From contig NZ_FPJG01000006.1 of NCBI RefSeq assembly GCF_900119165.1, positions 7,354,001 to 7,418,000 on the forward strand: a DNA stretch of 64,000 nt, given 5' to 3'. The notes under the pieces were generated by a model. That model searched no databases, was not told the DNA's origin, and worked only from the letters and a program-made list of their open reading frames with translations. The DNA is from Amycolatopsis australiensis. Lineage in GTDB: Bacteria > Actinomycetota > Actinomycetes > Mycobacteriales > Pseudonocardiaceae. The position numbers were made by a program, and so were the translations under genes. The first letter of the stretch is position 1, and the number at the start of each line of letters is the position of its first letter. This document shows positions 49,823 to 58,212 of this stretch, in pieces.

Positions 49823-49841
49823 TTAGGGTTGCCTTGCCTAC
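49823..49841 (-). promoter_or_regulatory. Iron box (IdeR/DmdR-type operator)
   Basis: TTAGGGTTGCCTTGCCTAC matches 13 of 19 positions of the consensus TTAGGTTAGGCTAACCTAA, including both flanks. It is about 14 bp upstream of the decarboxylase start and would repress the operon when iron is plentiful. The 49842-49960 region otherwise has no recognisable riboswitch. Confidence 0.8.
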
Positions 49842-49960
49842 GCTGCGCAACAGTACGGCGACCGACGGCTGCCTGTCATCCGGCCCCACCCAGGATGCTC
49901 GACCGGGTGGCGGGGACGCGTCGGCCATCGGGAGTAGGTTCACCGCGAGGAGGTGATCAC

Positions 49961-50353
49961 GTGCCCCGCTGGGACGTCCTGCTCGCGATCGGCGCGGGCG
50001 GCGCGCTGGGCAGCCTCGCCCGCTACGGCCTGTCGGTGGCGCTCCCGCACTCCCGCGGCGAGTTCGCCGTCGCGACGCTGGTCACCAACGTCCTCGGCTG
50101 CCTGCTCATCGGCGTCCTCATGGCCTTCCTGACGACGACCGCGCGGCCGCACCACCTGCTCCGCCCGTTCCTCGGCGTCGGCATCCTCGGTGGCTTCACG
50201 ACGTTCTCCACGTTCGTGACCGACACCCTGGACGCGGCGGTGACCGGGCGGATACTGGGTTCGCTGGCCTACGCGCTCGCGTCGGTGGTGCTGTGCCTGG
50301 CCGCGGTCACGGCCGGCCTGACGGCGACGCGCGCGGTGCGGAAGGGACGCTGA
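49961..50353 (+). CDS. crcB: Fluoride channel CrcB/FluC, first copy
   Basis: 130 residues, four membrane helices, with [30 protein letters not shown] and the Phe-box-containing [13 protein letters not shown]. Exports fluoride. GTG start behind the near-perfect Shine-Dalgarno GAGGAGGTGA. Its stop overlaps the DUF190 start (TGATG). In gram-positives two crcB genes often form heterodimers. Confidence 0.92.
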   Translation: MPRWDVLLAIGAGGALGSLARYGLSVALPHSRGEFAVATLVTNVLGCLLIGVLMAFLTTTARPHHLLRPFLGVGILGGFTTFSTFVTDTLDAAVTGRILGSLAYALASVVLCLAAVTAGLTATRAVRKGR

Positions 50354-50685
50354 TGGAAGGACCTGCGACGCGGCTGACGATCTACCTCGGCGAAGACGAC
50401 CACTGGCACCAGAAGCCGCTCTACCACGAGATCGTCCGCCGGGCACGGGACGCCGGGCTGGCCGGCGCTTCGGTGCTTCGCGGCGTCGAGGGCTACGGCG
50501 CGTCGTCGCTGATCCACACCACGCGGATCCTTTCGCTGTCGGAGGACCTGCCCGTGGTCATCGTCATCATCGACGCGGAGGAGAAGCTGCGGGCGTTCCT
50601 GCCGCAGCTGGACGAGCTGGTCGGCGAGGGACTGGTGACGCTCGACCGGGTCGAGGTGGTCCGCCACGTGGGACGGACGGAGTGA
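50353..50685 (+). CDS. DUF190 family protein
   Basis: 110 residues; PII-like ferredoxin fold ([45 protein letters not shown]). DUF190 proteins commonly sit with CrcB; likely a nucleotide- or ligand-sensing partner, though this is inferred. Overlaps both neighbours: ATG in the crcB stop, and its stop in the second crcB start (GTGA). Confidence 0.9.
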   Translation: MEGPATRLTIYLGEDDHWHQKPLYHEIVRRARDAGLAGASVLRGVEGYGASSLIHTTRILSLSEDLPVVIVIIDAEEKLRAFLPQLDELVGEGLVTLDRVEVVRHVGRTE

Positions 50686-51056
50686 CGCCGCTGCTGGTGG
50701 CCCTCGGCGGAGCGGCGGGGTCGATCCTGCGCTACCTGACCGACCGGCGCGTGCAGGCGTGGCGCGGCTCGCCGTTCCCGTTCGGGACGCTGACGGTGAA
50801 CATCGCGGGCTCGTTCATCCTGGGCTTCGTGAGCGGCTGGCTCCTGCACGGCGCGGCACCGTCGTCGGTGCGCGCGCTGGTGGCGGTGGGCTTCTGCGGT
50901 GGCCTGACGACGTTCTCGACGTTCGGCTACGAGACCGTCCGGCTGTTCCTGGAGAAGACGCGGCTGCACGCAGTGCTGAACGTGGTGGTGACGGTTCTGG
51001 CCGGGCTGGCTTCGGGCGCGCTCGGGCTCCTGCTGGCGACCGGCGTCTTCGCCTAG
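50682..51056 (+). CDS. crcB: Fluoride channel CrcB/FluC, second copy
   Basis: 124 residues, four membrane helices, [48 protein letters not shown]. Same family as the first copy but clearly diverged, so the two probably form a heterodimeric channel. GTG 50682. A 14-bp hairpin follows. Confidence 0.92.
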   Translation: MTPLLVALGGAAGSILRYLTDRRVQAWRGSPFPFGTLTVNIAGSFILGFVSGWLLHGAAPSSVRALVAVGFCGGLTTFSTFGYETVRLFLEKTRLHAVLNVVVTVLAGLASGALGLLLATGVFA

Positions 51057-51087
51057 TGTGAAGACCGGAAACCGACGTCTCCGTCCT

Positions 51088-51121
51088 CCTCCGGCACCCG
51101 GGAAACACCGGGTGCCGGAGG
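51088..51121. terminator. Hairpin between crcB and LLM gene
   Basis: CCTCCGGCACCCGG (51088-51101) and CCGGGTGCCGGAGG (51108-51121), 6-nt loop, perfect 14-bp stem between convergent transcripts. Confidence 0.87.
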
Positions 51122-51135
51122 CTGGCCACGGAATA

Positions 51136-52086
51136 TCAGCGCGGCGCCAGGCCGCGCACCTGCTCGAAGGGGTCCGTCCCCGTCGGCAGCAGCGCGATGA
51201 CCGGCGTCGTCAGTCCGTTGTCCACATAGGACTGCACCTGCTCCCGGCACGACTCGACGCTGCCGTGGATCACCAGCTCGTCGACCACCGAGTCCGGGAT
51301 CACCTGGTTGGCCTTCTGCCGGTCCCCGGCCGCCCACGCCTCGTGCATCGGGGCCAGCGCCTCGCCGCGGCCGAGCCAGTCGTGGAACGCCGCGTACACC
51401 GGGACCGTCAGGTAGCTCGAGATCAGCATCCGCCCGAGGCCGCGCGCCGCCTCGGCGTCCTCCGTCGGGCAGACGAAGATCCGGGCCGCCAGCTCGATGT
51501 CCGGGCCGATCACCGAACGCACCTTCGGCACGTCCGAAGCCGCCAGCCAGTTGGTGATCGCGCCGTCGGCCTCCCGGGCCGCCAGGCGCAGCATGCCCGG
51601 CCGCAACGCCGCCAGCATGATCGACGGCGGCGGGTCGGCCGGGCGCTCCAGCCGGAACTTCGACACGGCGAACGTCTCGTACTGCTCGCTGACCTTCTCC
51701 CCCGCCAGCGCCGTCCGCAGGAAGCGCAGCGTGTCGCGGGAGCGGGCGAACGGTTCGTCGAAGGAAGCCGCGTTCCACTGCGACACGATCACCGGGGACG
51801 ACGCGCCGATGCCGAGGACGAACCGGCCGGGCGCCAGCTCGGCCACCGTCGCCGCCTGCATCGCCAGCAGACCCGGGCCGCGCGTGTACACCGGCACGAT
51901 CGCCGTGCCCAGGCGCAGCTGCGGCGCCCACTGCGAGGCGAGCACCAGCGGCGTGAACGCGTCCGTGCCCGCGGTCTCGGCCGTCCACGCGTCGGTGTAG
52001 CCGAGGTCGGGCAGCTGCTCGACCAGCTCGCGGTGCGCGGTCAGCGGCACCCCGGTCAGCGGGATCGTGAGGCCCCAGCGGGTCAT
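51136..52086 (-). CDS. LLM-class (luciferase-like) F420-dependent oxidoreductase
   Basis: 316 residues, TIM-barrel monooxygenase fold: WGLTIPLTG at the start, GTAIVPVYTRGPGLLAMQA, LGIGASSPVIVSQWN. Probably uses reduced F420 or FMN. ATG overlaps the stop of the S9 peptidase by 4 nt, so they are one operon. Substrate unknown. Confidence 0.82.
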   Translation of the reverse strand: MTRWGLTIPLTGVPLTAHRELVEQLPDLGYTDAWTAETAGTDAFTPLVLASQWAPQLRLGTAIVPVYTRGPGLLAMQAATVAELAPGRFVLGIGASSPVIVSQWNAASFDEPFARSRDTLRFLRTALAGEKVSEQYETFAVSKFRLERPADPPPSIMLAALRPGMLRLAAREADGAITNWLAASDVPKVRSVIGPDIELAARIFVCPTEDAEAARGLGRMLISSYLTVPVYAAFHDWLGRGEALAPMHEAWAAGDRQKANQVIPDSVVDELVIHGSVESCREQVQSYVDNGLTTPVIALLPTGTDPFEQVRGLAPR

Positions 52087-54182
52087 GCGTTCTCCTTCTC
52101 GACGGCGGAAAGCTCGCGCAGCAGCCAGTCCACCTGCGTGCGCATCAGGTTCTCCGCGACCTCTTCGGCCTGCGGCGTCATGTGGGTGGCGCCGGCCAGC
52201 GGCAGGAAGACGTGCGGACGGCCCTTCGCCAGCAGCGCCGACGACAGCCGCAGCGAGTGCGCGACGAACACGTTGTCGTCGGCCAGCCCGTGCACGATCA
52301 GCAGCGCCCGGCTCAGCTCGCCCGCGCTCTCGATCAGCGAGTTGTGCGCGTAGCACTCCGGATCGTCCTGCGGCTTGCCCAGGTACCGCTCGGTGTAGTG
52401 CGTGTCGTACAGCGACCAGTCGGTGACCGGCGCGCCCGCGACCGCCGCGTGGAAGACGTCCGGCCGCCGCAGCACCGCCAGCGCCGAGAGGTACCCGCCG
52501 TAGGACCAGCCGCGGATCGCCACGCGCTCCGGATCCAGCTCGGGACGAGACGCGGCCGCCGCCTGCAGCGCGTCGACCTGGTCCTGCAGCGTGACGTCGG
52601 CGAGGCGGCCGGCGATCTCGCGCTCCCACACCGCGCCGCGCCCTGGCGTGCCGCGGCCGTCCGCGACGAGCACCGCGAAGCCCTGGTCGGCCAGCCACTG
52701 CGACGTCAGGAACGCGTTGCGGCTCTGCAGGACCCGCTGGGCGTGCGGCCCGCCGTAGGGGTCGAGCAGCACCGGCAGCTTGCCCTCGCTCGGCTCGTAG
52801 CCACGCGGCAGGAGCAGCGCCGCGCGCAGGCCACGCTCCCCCAGCGTCAGCCACGTCAGGTTCGGCACGATGTCCGGGTCCACAGTGGACGCCGTGATCG
52901 ACGCGGCCGGCGTGCCGTCGCGCAGCACCGATACGCGCGGGCCGCTGTACTCGAGGCTCCACGAGGAAAGCACGGTGACCGCGGCGGTCCCGGCACCGTG
53001 GTGCACGCCGTCCACAGTGGACAGGCGACGGACGGACGGCCCTTCGGTCCGGAAGACGTGGATCTGCGTCGGGTCGTCCTCGGAGGCGCTGAAGAGGATT
53101 TCGTCACCGACGTCGAGCACGGCCCGCAGCTGCAGCCCCGGCGGGGTGACGGCCTCGCCGCCGACGAACAGCCGGTGGTCGCCGTCGACCATGCCCTCGA
53201 CCACCAGGCGGCCGTCGGGCGTCCACGCCGGGACGCCGGCGACGATGTCGATCCAGTGCCGGTCGGTCGCCGTGTGCACGACGGAGGTCGAGCCGTCGGC
53301 GACGTCCACGGCGAGGACGTCCATCCGCTTCTGGTCCCGCGGCTGCACGGCCAGCAGCGGCGGGCCACCGGCCGACCAGTGCACCGAGGCCAGGTACTCC
53401 CACTCGCCCCGCGAAACGTCGACCCGCGAGCCGTCCAGGCCGAGGATCGCCAAGGAAACCAGCGCGTTCGTGGTGCCCGCGGCCGGGTAGCCGACGACGT
53501 CGGCCGGGTGCTGCGGGTTGGCCGGGTCGGCGATGGTCCAGCGCGGGACCGGGCCGCGGTCGGAGCGTTCGGCCAGGATGCTGCGGCCGTCGGGGGCCCA
53601 CCAGTAGCCGCGGGTGCGGTCCATCTCCTCGGCCGCGATGAACTCGGCGAGGCCCCAGGCGACGTCCTCGCCGTCCTCCTCGGCGAGCACGCGGTCGTCG
53701 CCGGTGGCCAGCTCCATCACGTGCAGCCGCCGGTTCTGCACGTAGGCGACGTGGGTGCCGGCCGGGTTCGGGCGCGGGTCGATCACGGCGCCGTCGACGC
53801 GCAGCGTCACCTCGCCCGACGCGAGGTCGAGGGTGTAGAGCTTGCCCGAGAGCGAGAACGCCGCGACGGTGAAGCCCGCGTCGACGCCGTAGTGGACGAC
53901 GCCGCCGCCGGTCTCGCGGGCCCGCTCGCGGCGCGCCCGCTCCTCGGGCGGCAGTTCCTCCTCGCCGGGCAGCAGCTCGGCGGCGTCGACGAGCTTCGTC
54001 TCGGCGCCGGTCGCGAGGTCGGCCGACCACAGGCTGTGCCGGGGGTCGGTGCCCGACTCCGCGCGCAGGAACAGCACGCGGGAGCCGTCCGGGGCGACCC
54101 GGAACTCCTTCGGCGCGCCGAGGGTGAAGCGCTGGGTACGGGCCTGCTTACGGAGGAACGGGAGGTCGTCGGCATCGGTCAC
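52083..54182 (-). CDS. S9-family serine peptidase (DPP-IV / prolyl oligopeptidase type)
   Basis: 699 residues. N-terminal ~420-residue beta-propeller; C-terminal alpha/beta-hydrolase with Ser in GWSYGGYLSALAVL, and Asp/His near GLADDNVFVAHS and GATHMTPQ. No signal peptide, so cytoplasmic. GTG start. Two GTCCACAGTGGAC palindromes lie in it (52878, 53010). Confidence 0.9.
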   Translation of the reverse strand: MTDADDLPFLRKQARTQRFTLGAPKEFRVAPDGSRVLFLRAESGTDPRHSLWSADLATGAETKLVDAAELLPGEEELPPEERARRERARETGGGVVHYGVDAGFTVAAFSLSGKLYTLDLASGEVTLRVDGAVIDPRPNPAGTHVAYVQNRRLHVMELATGDDRVLAEEDGEDVAWGLAEFIAAEEMDRTRGYWWAPDGRSILAERSDRGPVPRWTIADPANPQHPADVVGYPAAGTTNALVSLAILGLDGSRVDVSRGEWEYLASVHWSAGGPPLLAVQPRDQKRMDVLAVDVADGSTSVVHTATDRHWIDIVAGVPAWTPDGRLVVEGMVDGDHRLFVGGEAVTPPGLQLRAVLDVGDEILFSASEDDPTQIHVFRTEGPSVRRLSTVDGVHHGAGTAAVTVLSSWSLEYSGPRVSVLRDGTPAASITASTVDPDIVPNLTWLTLGERGLRAALLLPRGYEPSEGKLPVLLDPYGGPHAQRVLQSRNAFLTSQWLADQGFAVLVADGRGTPGRGAVWEREIAGRLADVTLQDQVDALQAAAASRPELDPERVAIRGWSYGGYLSALAVLRRPDVFHAAVAGAPVTDWSLYDTHYTERYLGKPQDDPECYAHNSLIESAGELSRALLIVHGLADDNVFVAHSLRLSSALLAKGRPHVFLPLAGATHMTPQAEEVAENLMRTQVDWLLRELSAVEKENA

Positions 54183-54202
54183 GCCCGCACTCTCTCAGAC
54201 GG

Positions 54203-55054
54203 TCAGGCCGGGACGCCAACACCCTTGAGCTTCGCGAGTTCCGCGTCGACGTCGTAGTCCGGCTCCGGGAACCGCGGGCGCAGGTCGGCGAGGGTCTCGA
54301 TGAGCAGCTCGGCGACCGCCCAGTTGCGGTACCACTTGTGGTCGGCGGGCACCGCGTACCAGGGCGCGTACGCGGTCGACGTGTGTTCGAAGATGTCGGT
54401 GTAGGCCTTCTCGTAGGCCGGCCAGTGCGACCGCGCCTCCAGGTCGCCCGGGTTGTACTTCCAGCGCTTCTCCGGCGTGACGAGCCGGGCCTTCAGCCGC
54501 TTGAGCTGCTCCTCCGGCGAGATGTGCAGGAACACCTTCAGCACGGTCGTGCCCGCGTCGGCCAGTTCCTGCTCGAACGCGGTGATCTCGGCGTACCGGC
54601 GCCGGCGTTCGGCGTCGGTGAGCAGCCCGGACACGCGCGGGACCAGGATGTCCTCGTAGTGCGAGCGGTCGAAGACGCCGATCTGGCCGGGCGCGGGCAG
54701 CTGCTTGCGGATCCGCCACAGGTAGTGGTGCCGCTGTTCGGCCGCGGTCGGCTTCTTGAACGCGGCGTAGCGGACGCCCATCGGGTCGACCAGGCCGAGC
54801 ACGTGCGACACCGTGCCGCCCTTGCCGGAGGTGTCCATGCCCTGCAGCACCAGCAGCACGCTGCGGCTGCCGCCGCCGACGCCCTCGGCGTAGAGCGACT
54901 CCTGCAGCGCGGACAGGCGTTCGCCCGCGCTGTCGAGCTTCGCCAGCGCCTTGGGCTTCTTGCCGGGCCCGACCGGGGCCGAGCCCGGGTCCGGCAGCTT
55001 CCCGCCGATGCGCAGCGCGTCCCGGACCCGGCTTCCGTCGTCCTTCTTCGCCAT
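54203..55054 (-). CDS. ppk2: Polyphosphate kinase 2
   Basis: 283 residues. Walker A-like VLQGMDTSGKGGTVSHVL and Walker B / lid with FDRSHYEDILVPRV; downstream motif RLKARLVTPEKRWKYNPGD. Uses polyP to phosphorylate nucleotides (class I-III, not resolved). ATG start; the gene ends 20 bp upstream of the S9 peptidase start. Confidence 0.93.
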   Translation of the reverse strand: MAKKDDGSRVRDALRIGGKLPDPGSAPVGPGKKPKALAKLDSAGERLSALQESLYAEGVGGGSRSVLLVLQGMDTSGKGGTVSHVLGLVDPMGVRYAAFKKPTAAEQRHHYLWRIRKQLPAPGQIGVFDRSHYEDILVPRVSGLLTDAERRRRYAEITAFEQELADAGTTVLKVFLHISPEEQLKRLKARLVTPEKRWKYNPGDLEARSHWPAYEKAYTDIFEHTSTAYAPWYAVPADHKWYRNWAVAELLIETLADLRPRFPEPDYDVDAELAKLKGVGVPA

Positions 55055-55071
55055 CCTGCGAAGTTACCCGC

Positions 55072-55539
55072 TCACGCGGCGGCTTTCTCGGCGAAGAGCT
55101 TCAGCAGCCCGCCGTGCCCGCCTTCGGTCGAGACGCCTTCGCGCACCTTCGCGGCGGTCGCGCCGTGCCGTTCGAAGGCCCGGTGCTCGAGTTCGACGCG
55201 CGTGCTGCGGGGTCCTTCCTCGATGAACCGGACCTCGATCTCGCTGGCGTGGGCTGGGTCCGGGTCGATCCGCCAGTCGCCGTCGATGCGCCACGACAGC
55301 ACCACCCGGGCGGGTGGCTCCCAGGCGAGCACCTCGCCCCATTGGCACTCGGCGCCGTCCACGGTCTTCTCGTACCACCGCCCGCCCGGCCCGGGCTCGA
55401 GCACCGCCTCGGCGAGGTCGGCCTCGCCGAGGTGGTGCTCGCGCGGCCACCAGCTGTCGAAGGCCTCCGTGTAGGTCTTGAACGCGTGCTCTCGCGAGCA
55501 GGCGACGGTGATGCTCTTGCGGATCGGCTCCAAGCTCAT
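55072..55539 (-). CDS. SRPBCC/AHSA1-domain protein
   Basis: 155 residues, START-like helix-grip fold: ITVACSREHAFKTYTEAFDS, WYEKTVDGAECQWGEVLAWE, GGHGGLLKLFAEKA. Ligand unknown. ATG overlaps the stop of the ArsR gene, a common actinobacterial pairing. Confidence 0.85.
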   Translation of the reverse strand: MSLEPIRKSITVACSREHAFKTYTEAFDSWWPREHHLGEADLAEAVLEPGPGGRWYEKTVDGAECQWGEVLAWEPPARVVLSWRIDGDWRIDPDPAHASEIEVRFIEEGPRSTRVELEHRAFERHGATAAKVREGVSTEGGHGGLLKLFAEKAAA

Positions 55540-55859
55540 GACTGCTCCTCTTCTTCGGTGGATTCCGCCAGTCGGGCGAACGAGCGGAGCGCGTCCGACC
55601 ACATGCGGTCGAGGTAGGCGCGCACCGCGGCGATGCCGTCGGGCTCGAGGCGGTACAGCCGTTTCGTGCCCACGGCCCGGTCCGCGACCAGGCCGGCCTC
55701 CTTGAGCACCTTGAGGTGCTGGGAGACGGCCGGGCGGCTGATCGGCAGGTCCGCGGCCAGCTCGCCGACCGCGCGCGGCCCGGCCCGGAGCGCTTCGACG
55801 ATCGCGCGCCGCGACGGGTCGGCCAGCGCGGCCAGCTGGTCGCTTCCGTAAGTCGCCAC
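55536..55859 (-). CDS. ArsR-family regulator
   Basis: 107 residues. Winged helix: ADPSRRAIVEALRAGPRAVG, then ISRPAVSQHLKVLKEAGLVA. No metal-binding CVC motif, so it may be a SRPBCC-type companion rather than a metal sensor. GTG start. Overlaps AHSA1 by 4 nt. A palindromic operator lies immediately upstream. Confidence 0.88.
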   Translation of the reverse strand: MATYGSDQLAALADPSRRAIVEALRAGPRAVGELAADLPISRPAVSQHLKVLKEAGLVADRAVGTKRLYRLEPDGIAAVRAYLDRMWSDALRSFARLAESTEEEEQS

Positions 55860-55864
55860 GAACG

Positions 55865-55880
55865 GTAAGTTACGACTTAC
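55865..55880. promoter_or_regulatory. Probable operator of the ArsR gene
   Basis: GTAAGT-TACG-ACTTAC, perfect 6-bp arms with a 4-nt spacer, 6 bp upstream of the ArsR start, markedly AT-rich. It probably mediates autorepression. Confidence 0.75.
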
Positions 55881-55930
55881 GAATGCGACCGTCAACCGCT
55901 GTGCAGCGTTTCGGGGGTGTGACACGCGTA

Positions 55931-55938
55931 TTGCGCAA
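55931..55938. promoter_or_regulatory. Palindrome TTGCGCAA upstream of rocD
   Basis: TTGCGCAA lies 66 bp before the rocD start. AsnC/Lrp-type regulators often use such TTGYRCAA-like sites. Assignment is weak. Confidence 0.3.
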
Positions 55939-56003
55939 CGAACGACGGGTGAAAGCAATGATTCCCGGCTGAACTCTGCGTCTGCTGCCTCTAACCTGAA
56001 CGC

Positions 56004-57236
56004 ATGACGACGTTCGCCGGCCGGGAGACCGCCGCCCCCACCGCCGCGAGCTTCATCGAGCTCGACGAGCAATGGAGCACGCACAACTACCACCCGCTGC
56101 CCGTCGTGATCGCCGAAGCGTCCGGCGCTTCGGTGACCGACGTCGAAGGCCGGTCCTACCTGGACTTCCTCTCCGGGTACTCGGCGCTGAACTTCGGCCA
56201 CCGCCACCCGGACCTGATCGCCGCCGCGGTCGCGCAGCTCGGGCGCGTCACCCTGACGTCGCGGGCGTTCCACCACGACCAGCTCGGCCTGTTCTGCCGC
56301 GAGCTGGCGGAGCTGACCGGCACCGAGCTGGTGCTGCCGATGAACTCGGGCGCCGAGGCCGTCGAGTCCGCGGTCAAGGTCGCCCGCAAGTGGGCCCACC
56401 AGGTCAAGGGCGTGCCGGACGGCACGGCCGAGATCATCGTCGCCGGCTCGAACTTCCACGGCCGCACCACCACGATCGTGTCGTTCTCGACCGACGAGAC
56501 CGCGCGCGCCGACTTCGGCCCGTTCACGCCGGGCTTCGTCACGGTGAAGTACGGCGACGCCGCCGCCCTGCGCGACGCGATCACCCCGCGCACGGCCGCG
56601 GTGCTGCTGGAGCCGGTGCAGGGCGAGGCGGGCGTCATCGTGCCGCCGGAGGGCTACTTCGCCGAGGTCCGCGCCGCGTGCGACGAGCACGGCGTGCTGC
56701 TGATCGCCGACGAGATCCAGTCCGGGCTGGCCCGCACGGGCACGGTGCTGGCGCTGGACCACGAAGGCGTCCGCGCCGACGTGTACACGCTGGGCAAGGC
56801 CCTCGGCGGCGGCATCCTGCCGGTGTCGGCGGTGGTCGGCCGCCGCGACGTGCTGGGCGTGCTGAAGCCGGGCGAGCACGGCTCGACGTTCGGCGGCAAC
56901 CCCGTCGCGTGCGCGGTCGGGCGCGCGGTGGTGAAGCTGCTGAAGACCGGCGAATTCCAGCAGCGGTCGGCGGAGCTGGGCGCCCACCTGCACGACCGGC
57001 TCACGGCCCTGATCGGCCACGGGCTGTCCGAGGTCCGCGGCCGCGGCCTGTGGGCGGGCATCGACATCGCGCCGGGCGGCCCGTCCGGCCGGGCGGCGTC
57101 GGAGGCACTGGCCGGCCGGGGCGTGCTGTGCAAGGAGACCCACGAGCGCACGCTGCGCGTGGCCCCGCCGCTGGTGATCACCCGCGCGGAGCTGGACCGC
57201 GGCATCGACGCGATCGCCGAGGTGGTCCGCCCCTGA
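56004..57236 (+). CDS. rocD: Ornithine--oxo-acid transaminase
   Basis: 410 residues, class III aminotransferase. YLDFLSGYSALNFGHRHP, PLP contacts in NSGAEAVESAVKVARKW, DEIQSGLARTG and the PLP-Lys in TLGKALGGGILPVSAVVG. Converts ornithine to glutamate-semialdehyde. Could supply or drain ornithine relative to siderophore pathways, but this is inference. A hairpin follows the stop. Confidence 0.93.
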   Translation: MTTFAGRETAAPTAASFIELDEQWSTHNYHPLPVVIAEASGASVTDVEGRSYLDFLSGYSALNFGHRHPDLIAAAVAQLGRVTLTSRAFHHDQLGLFCRELAELTGTELVLPMNSGAEAVESAVKVARKWAHQVKGVPDGTAEIIVAGSNFHGRTTTIVSFSTDETARADFGPFTPGFVTVKYGDAAALRDAITPRTAAVLLEPVQGEAGVIVPPEGYFAEVRAACDEHGVLLIADEIQSGLARTGTVLALDHEGVRADVYTLGKALGGGILPVSAVVGRRDVLGVLKPGEHGSTFGGNPVACAVGRAVVKLLKTGEFQQRSAELGAHLHDRLTALIGHGLSEVRGRGLWAGIDIAPGGPSGRAASEALAGRGVLCKETHERTLRVAPPLVITRAELDRGIDAIAEVVRP

Positions 57237-57241
57237 AACCA

Positions 57242-57283
57242 CCGGATGCCGCCGGGTGAGCCTCCCGCCCCGGCGGCATCCGG
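57242..57283 (+). terminator. Hairpin after rocD
   Basis: CCGGATGCCGCCGGG (57242-57256) and CCCGGCGGCATCCGG (57269-57283), perfect 15-bp arms, 12-nt loop, just past the rocD stop. Confidence 0.85.
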
Positions 57284-57645
57284 GCACAGCCCGACCGGAC
57301 AGGAAGCCGGTCAACCCTGGAGAGCGGCTTCCCCGCCGTGCCAGTTCTTCGTGAAAGGGCGACGGCGTGGCCGACCTCAAGCGGCGGTGCTCACCGGAGC
57401 GGTCGCGACGGCGCTGGCGGCCACCGCGGCCCCGGCACTGGCCTCCCCGGGCGGCGGGCGTTCCGGCTGGGCGTCAACCACACGCCGCCGGTGCGCTGAT
57501 TTCCCCATGTGTGAGGACTGGCGGGAAGGCGACCTCGAGGACATCGCCGCGCCAGCCTCCACCGGCCCGCACACCACAGCCGCACGCCGCGCGACCCAAG
57601 CCTCGGGCCCACCGCACCCCACGAGCCGCGACTACCCTCGCGCCG
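57284..57645 (+). pseudogene. Gene-poor stretch with a possible signal-peptide remnant
   Basis: From the GTG at 57351 the frame reads VKGRRRGRPQAAVLTGAVAT followed by ALAATAAPALASPGG, a typical signal-peptide and cleavage pattern, but the mature part that follows is short and lacks a recognisable fold. Another phrase, MCEDWREGDLEDIAAP at about 57507, is in the same frame. It may be the start of a decayed secreted protein or chance. Confidence 0.35.
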
Positions 57646-58212
57646 GTGAGAACTCTGTGGGTACCGGCCGTGATCTGCGGGCTGCTCGCACTGCTGCTGG
57701 GTCTTCCCTTCGCCGGCGGCACCAGCGCAGGCCCGCTCGACGCCGCGGTCGCCGGCTGGACCGCGCACCTCAGCCCCGGCCTCCTGCGCGTGCTCGTCTT
57801 CCCCACCGAGCCCTACGTCGTCGCCGTGCTGGCCCTGCTCGCTGTCGGGCTTTGCCTGCGCGGGCGGCGGCGCGCCGATGCCGTTCTCGCCGTCGCCGCT
57901 CCCGTCGCCGCCGTCCTGCTCACCGGCCTCCTCCTGAAACCGCTCTACGGCCGGTGGAAGAACGGCACCCTCGTCTACCCCAGCGGGCACACCGTCGGCC
58001 TCGTCGCCGTGCTCACCGTGCTCGTGCTCGTCACCCGCAAGGCGGTCGTCGCGATCCTCGCCGCCCTGGCTCTCGCCGCCGCCGCGGCCGGGCTCGTCGG
58101 GCTCGGCTACCACTACCTCACCGACGTCGCCGGCGGGACGCTGTTCGCCGTCGCCGTCGTGCTGCTCAGCTGGTCGGTGCTGCGTCGCGCGCCAGCGCCG
58201 TCAGCCGGCTGA
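57646..58212 (+). CDS. PAP2-family phosphatase
   Basis: 188 residues, about five membrane segments. Phosphatase motifs: K-X6-R-like KPLYGRWKNGT, YPSGHTVGLVAV and GLGYHYLTDVAGG (His-X3-Asp). The Arg of the third motif is not obvious. Likely acts on lipid or other pyrophosphates. GTG start. The 3' end overlaps the zapE 3' end by 47 bp. Confidence 0.82.
   Translation: MRTLWVPAVICGLLALLLGLPFAGGTSAGPLDAAVAGWTAHLSPGLLRVLVFPTEPYVVAVLALLAVGLCLRGRRRADAVLAVAAPVAAVLLTGLLLKPLYGRWKNGTLVYPSGHTVGLVAVLTVLVLVTRKAVVAILAALALAAAAAGLVGLGYHYLTDVAGGTLFAVAVVLLSWSVLRRAPAPSAG

Noticed and set aside
49842..49960. Fluoride riboswitch ahead of crcB
   Set aside because: The conserved GGNGAUGG core and pseudoknot were not recognised; only a short 6-bp hairpin is seen.
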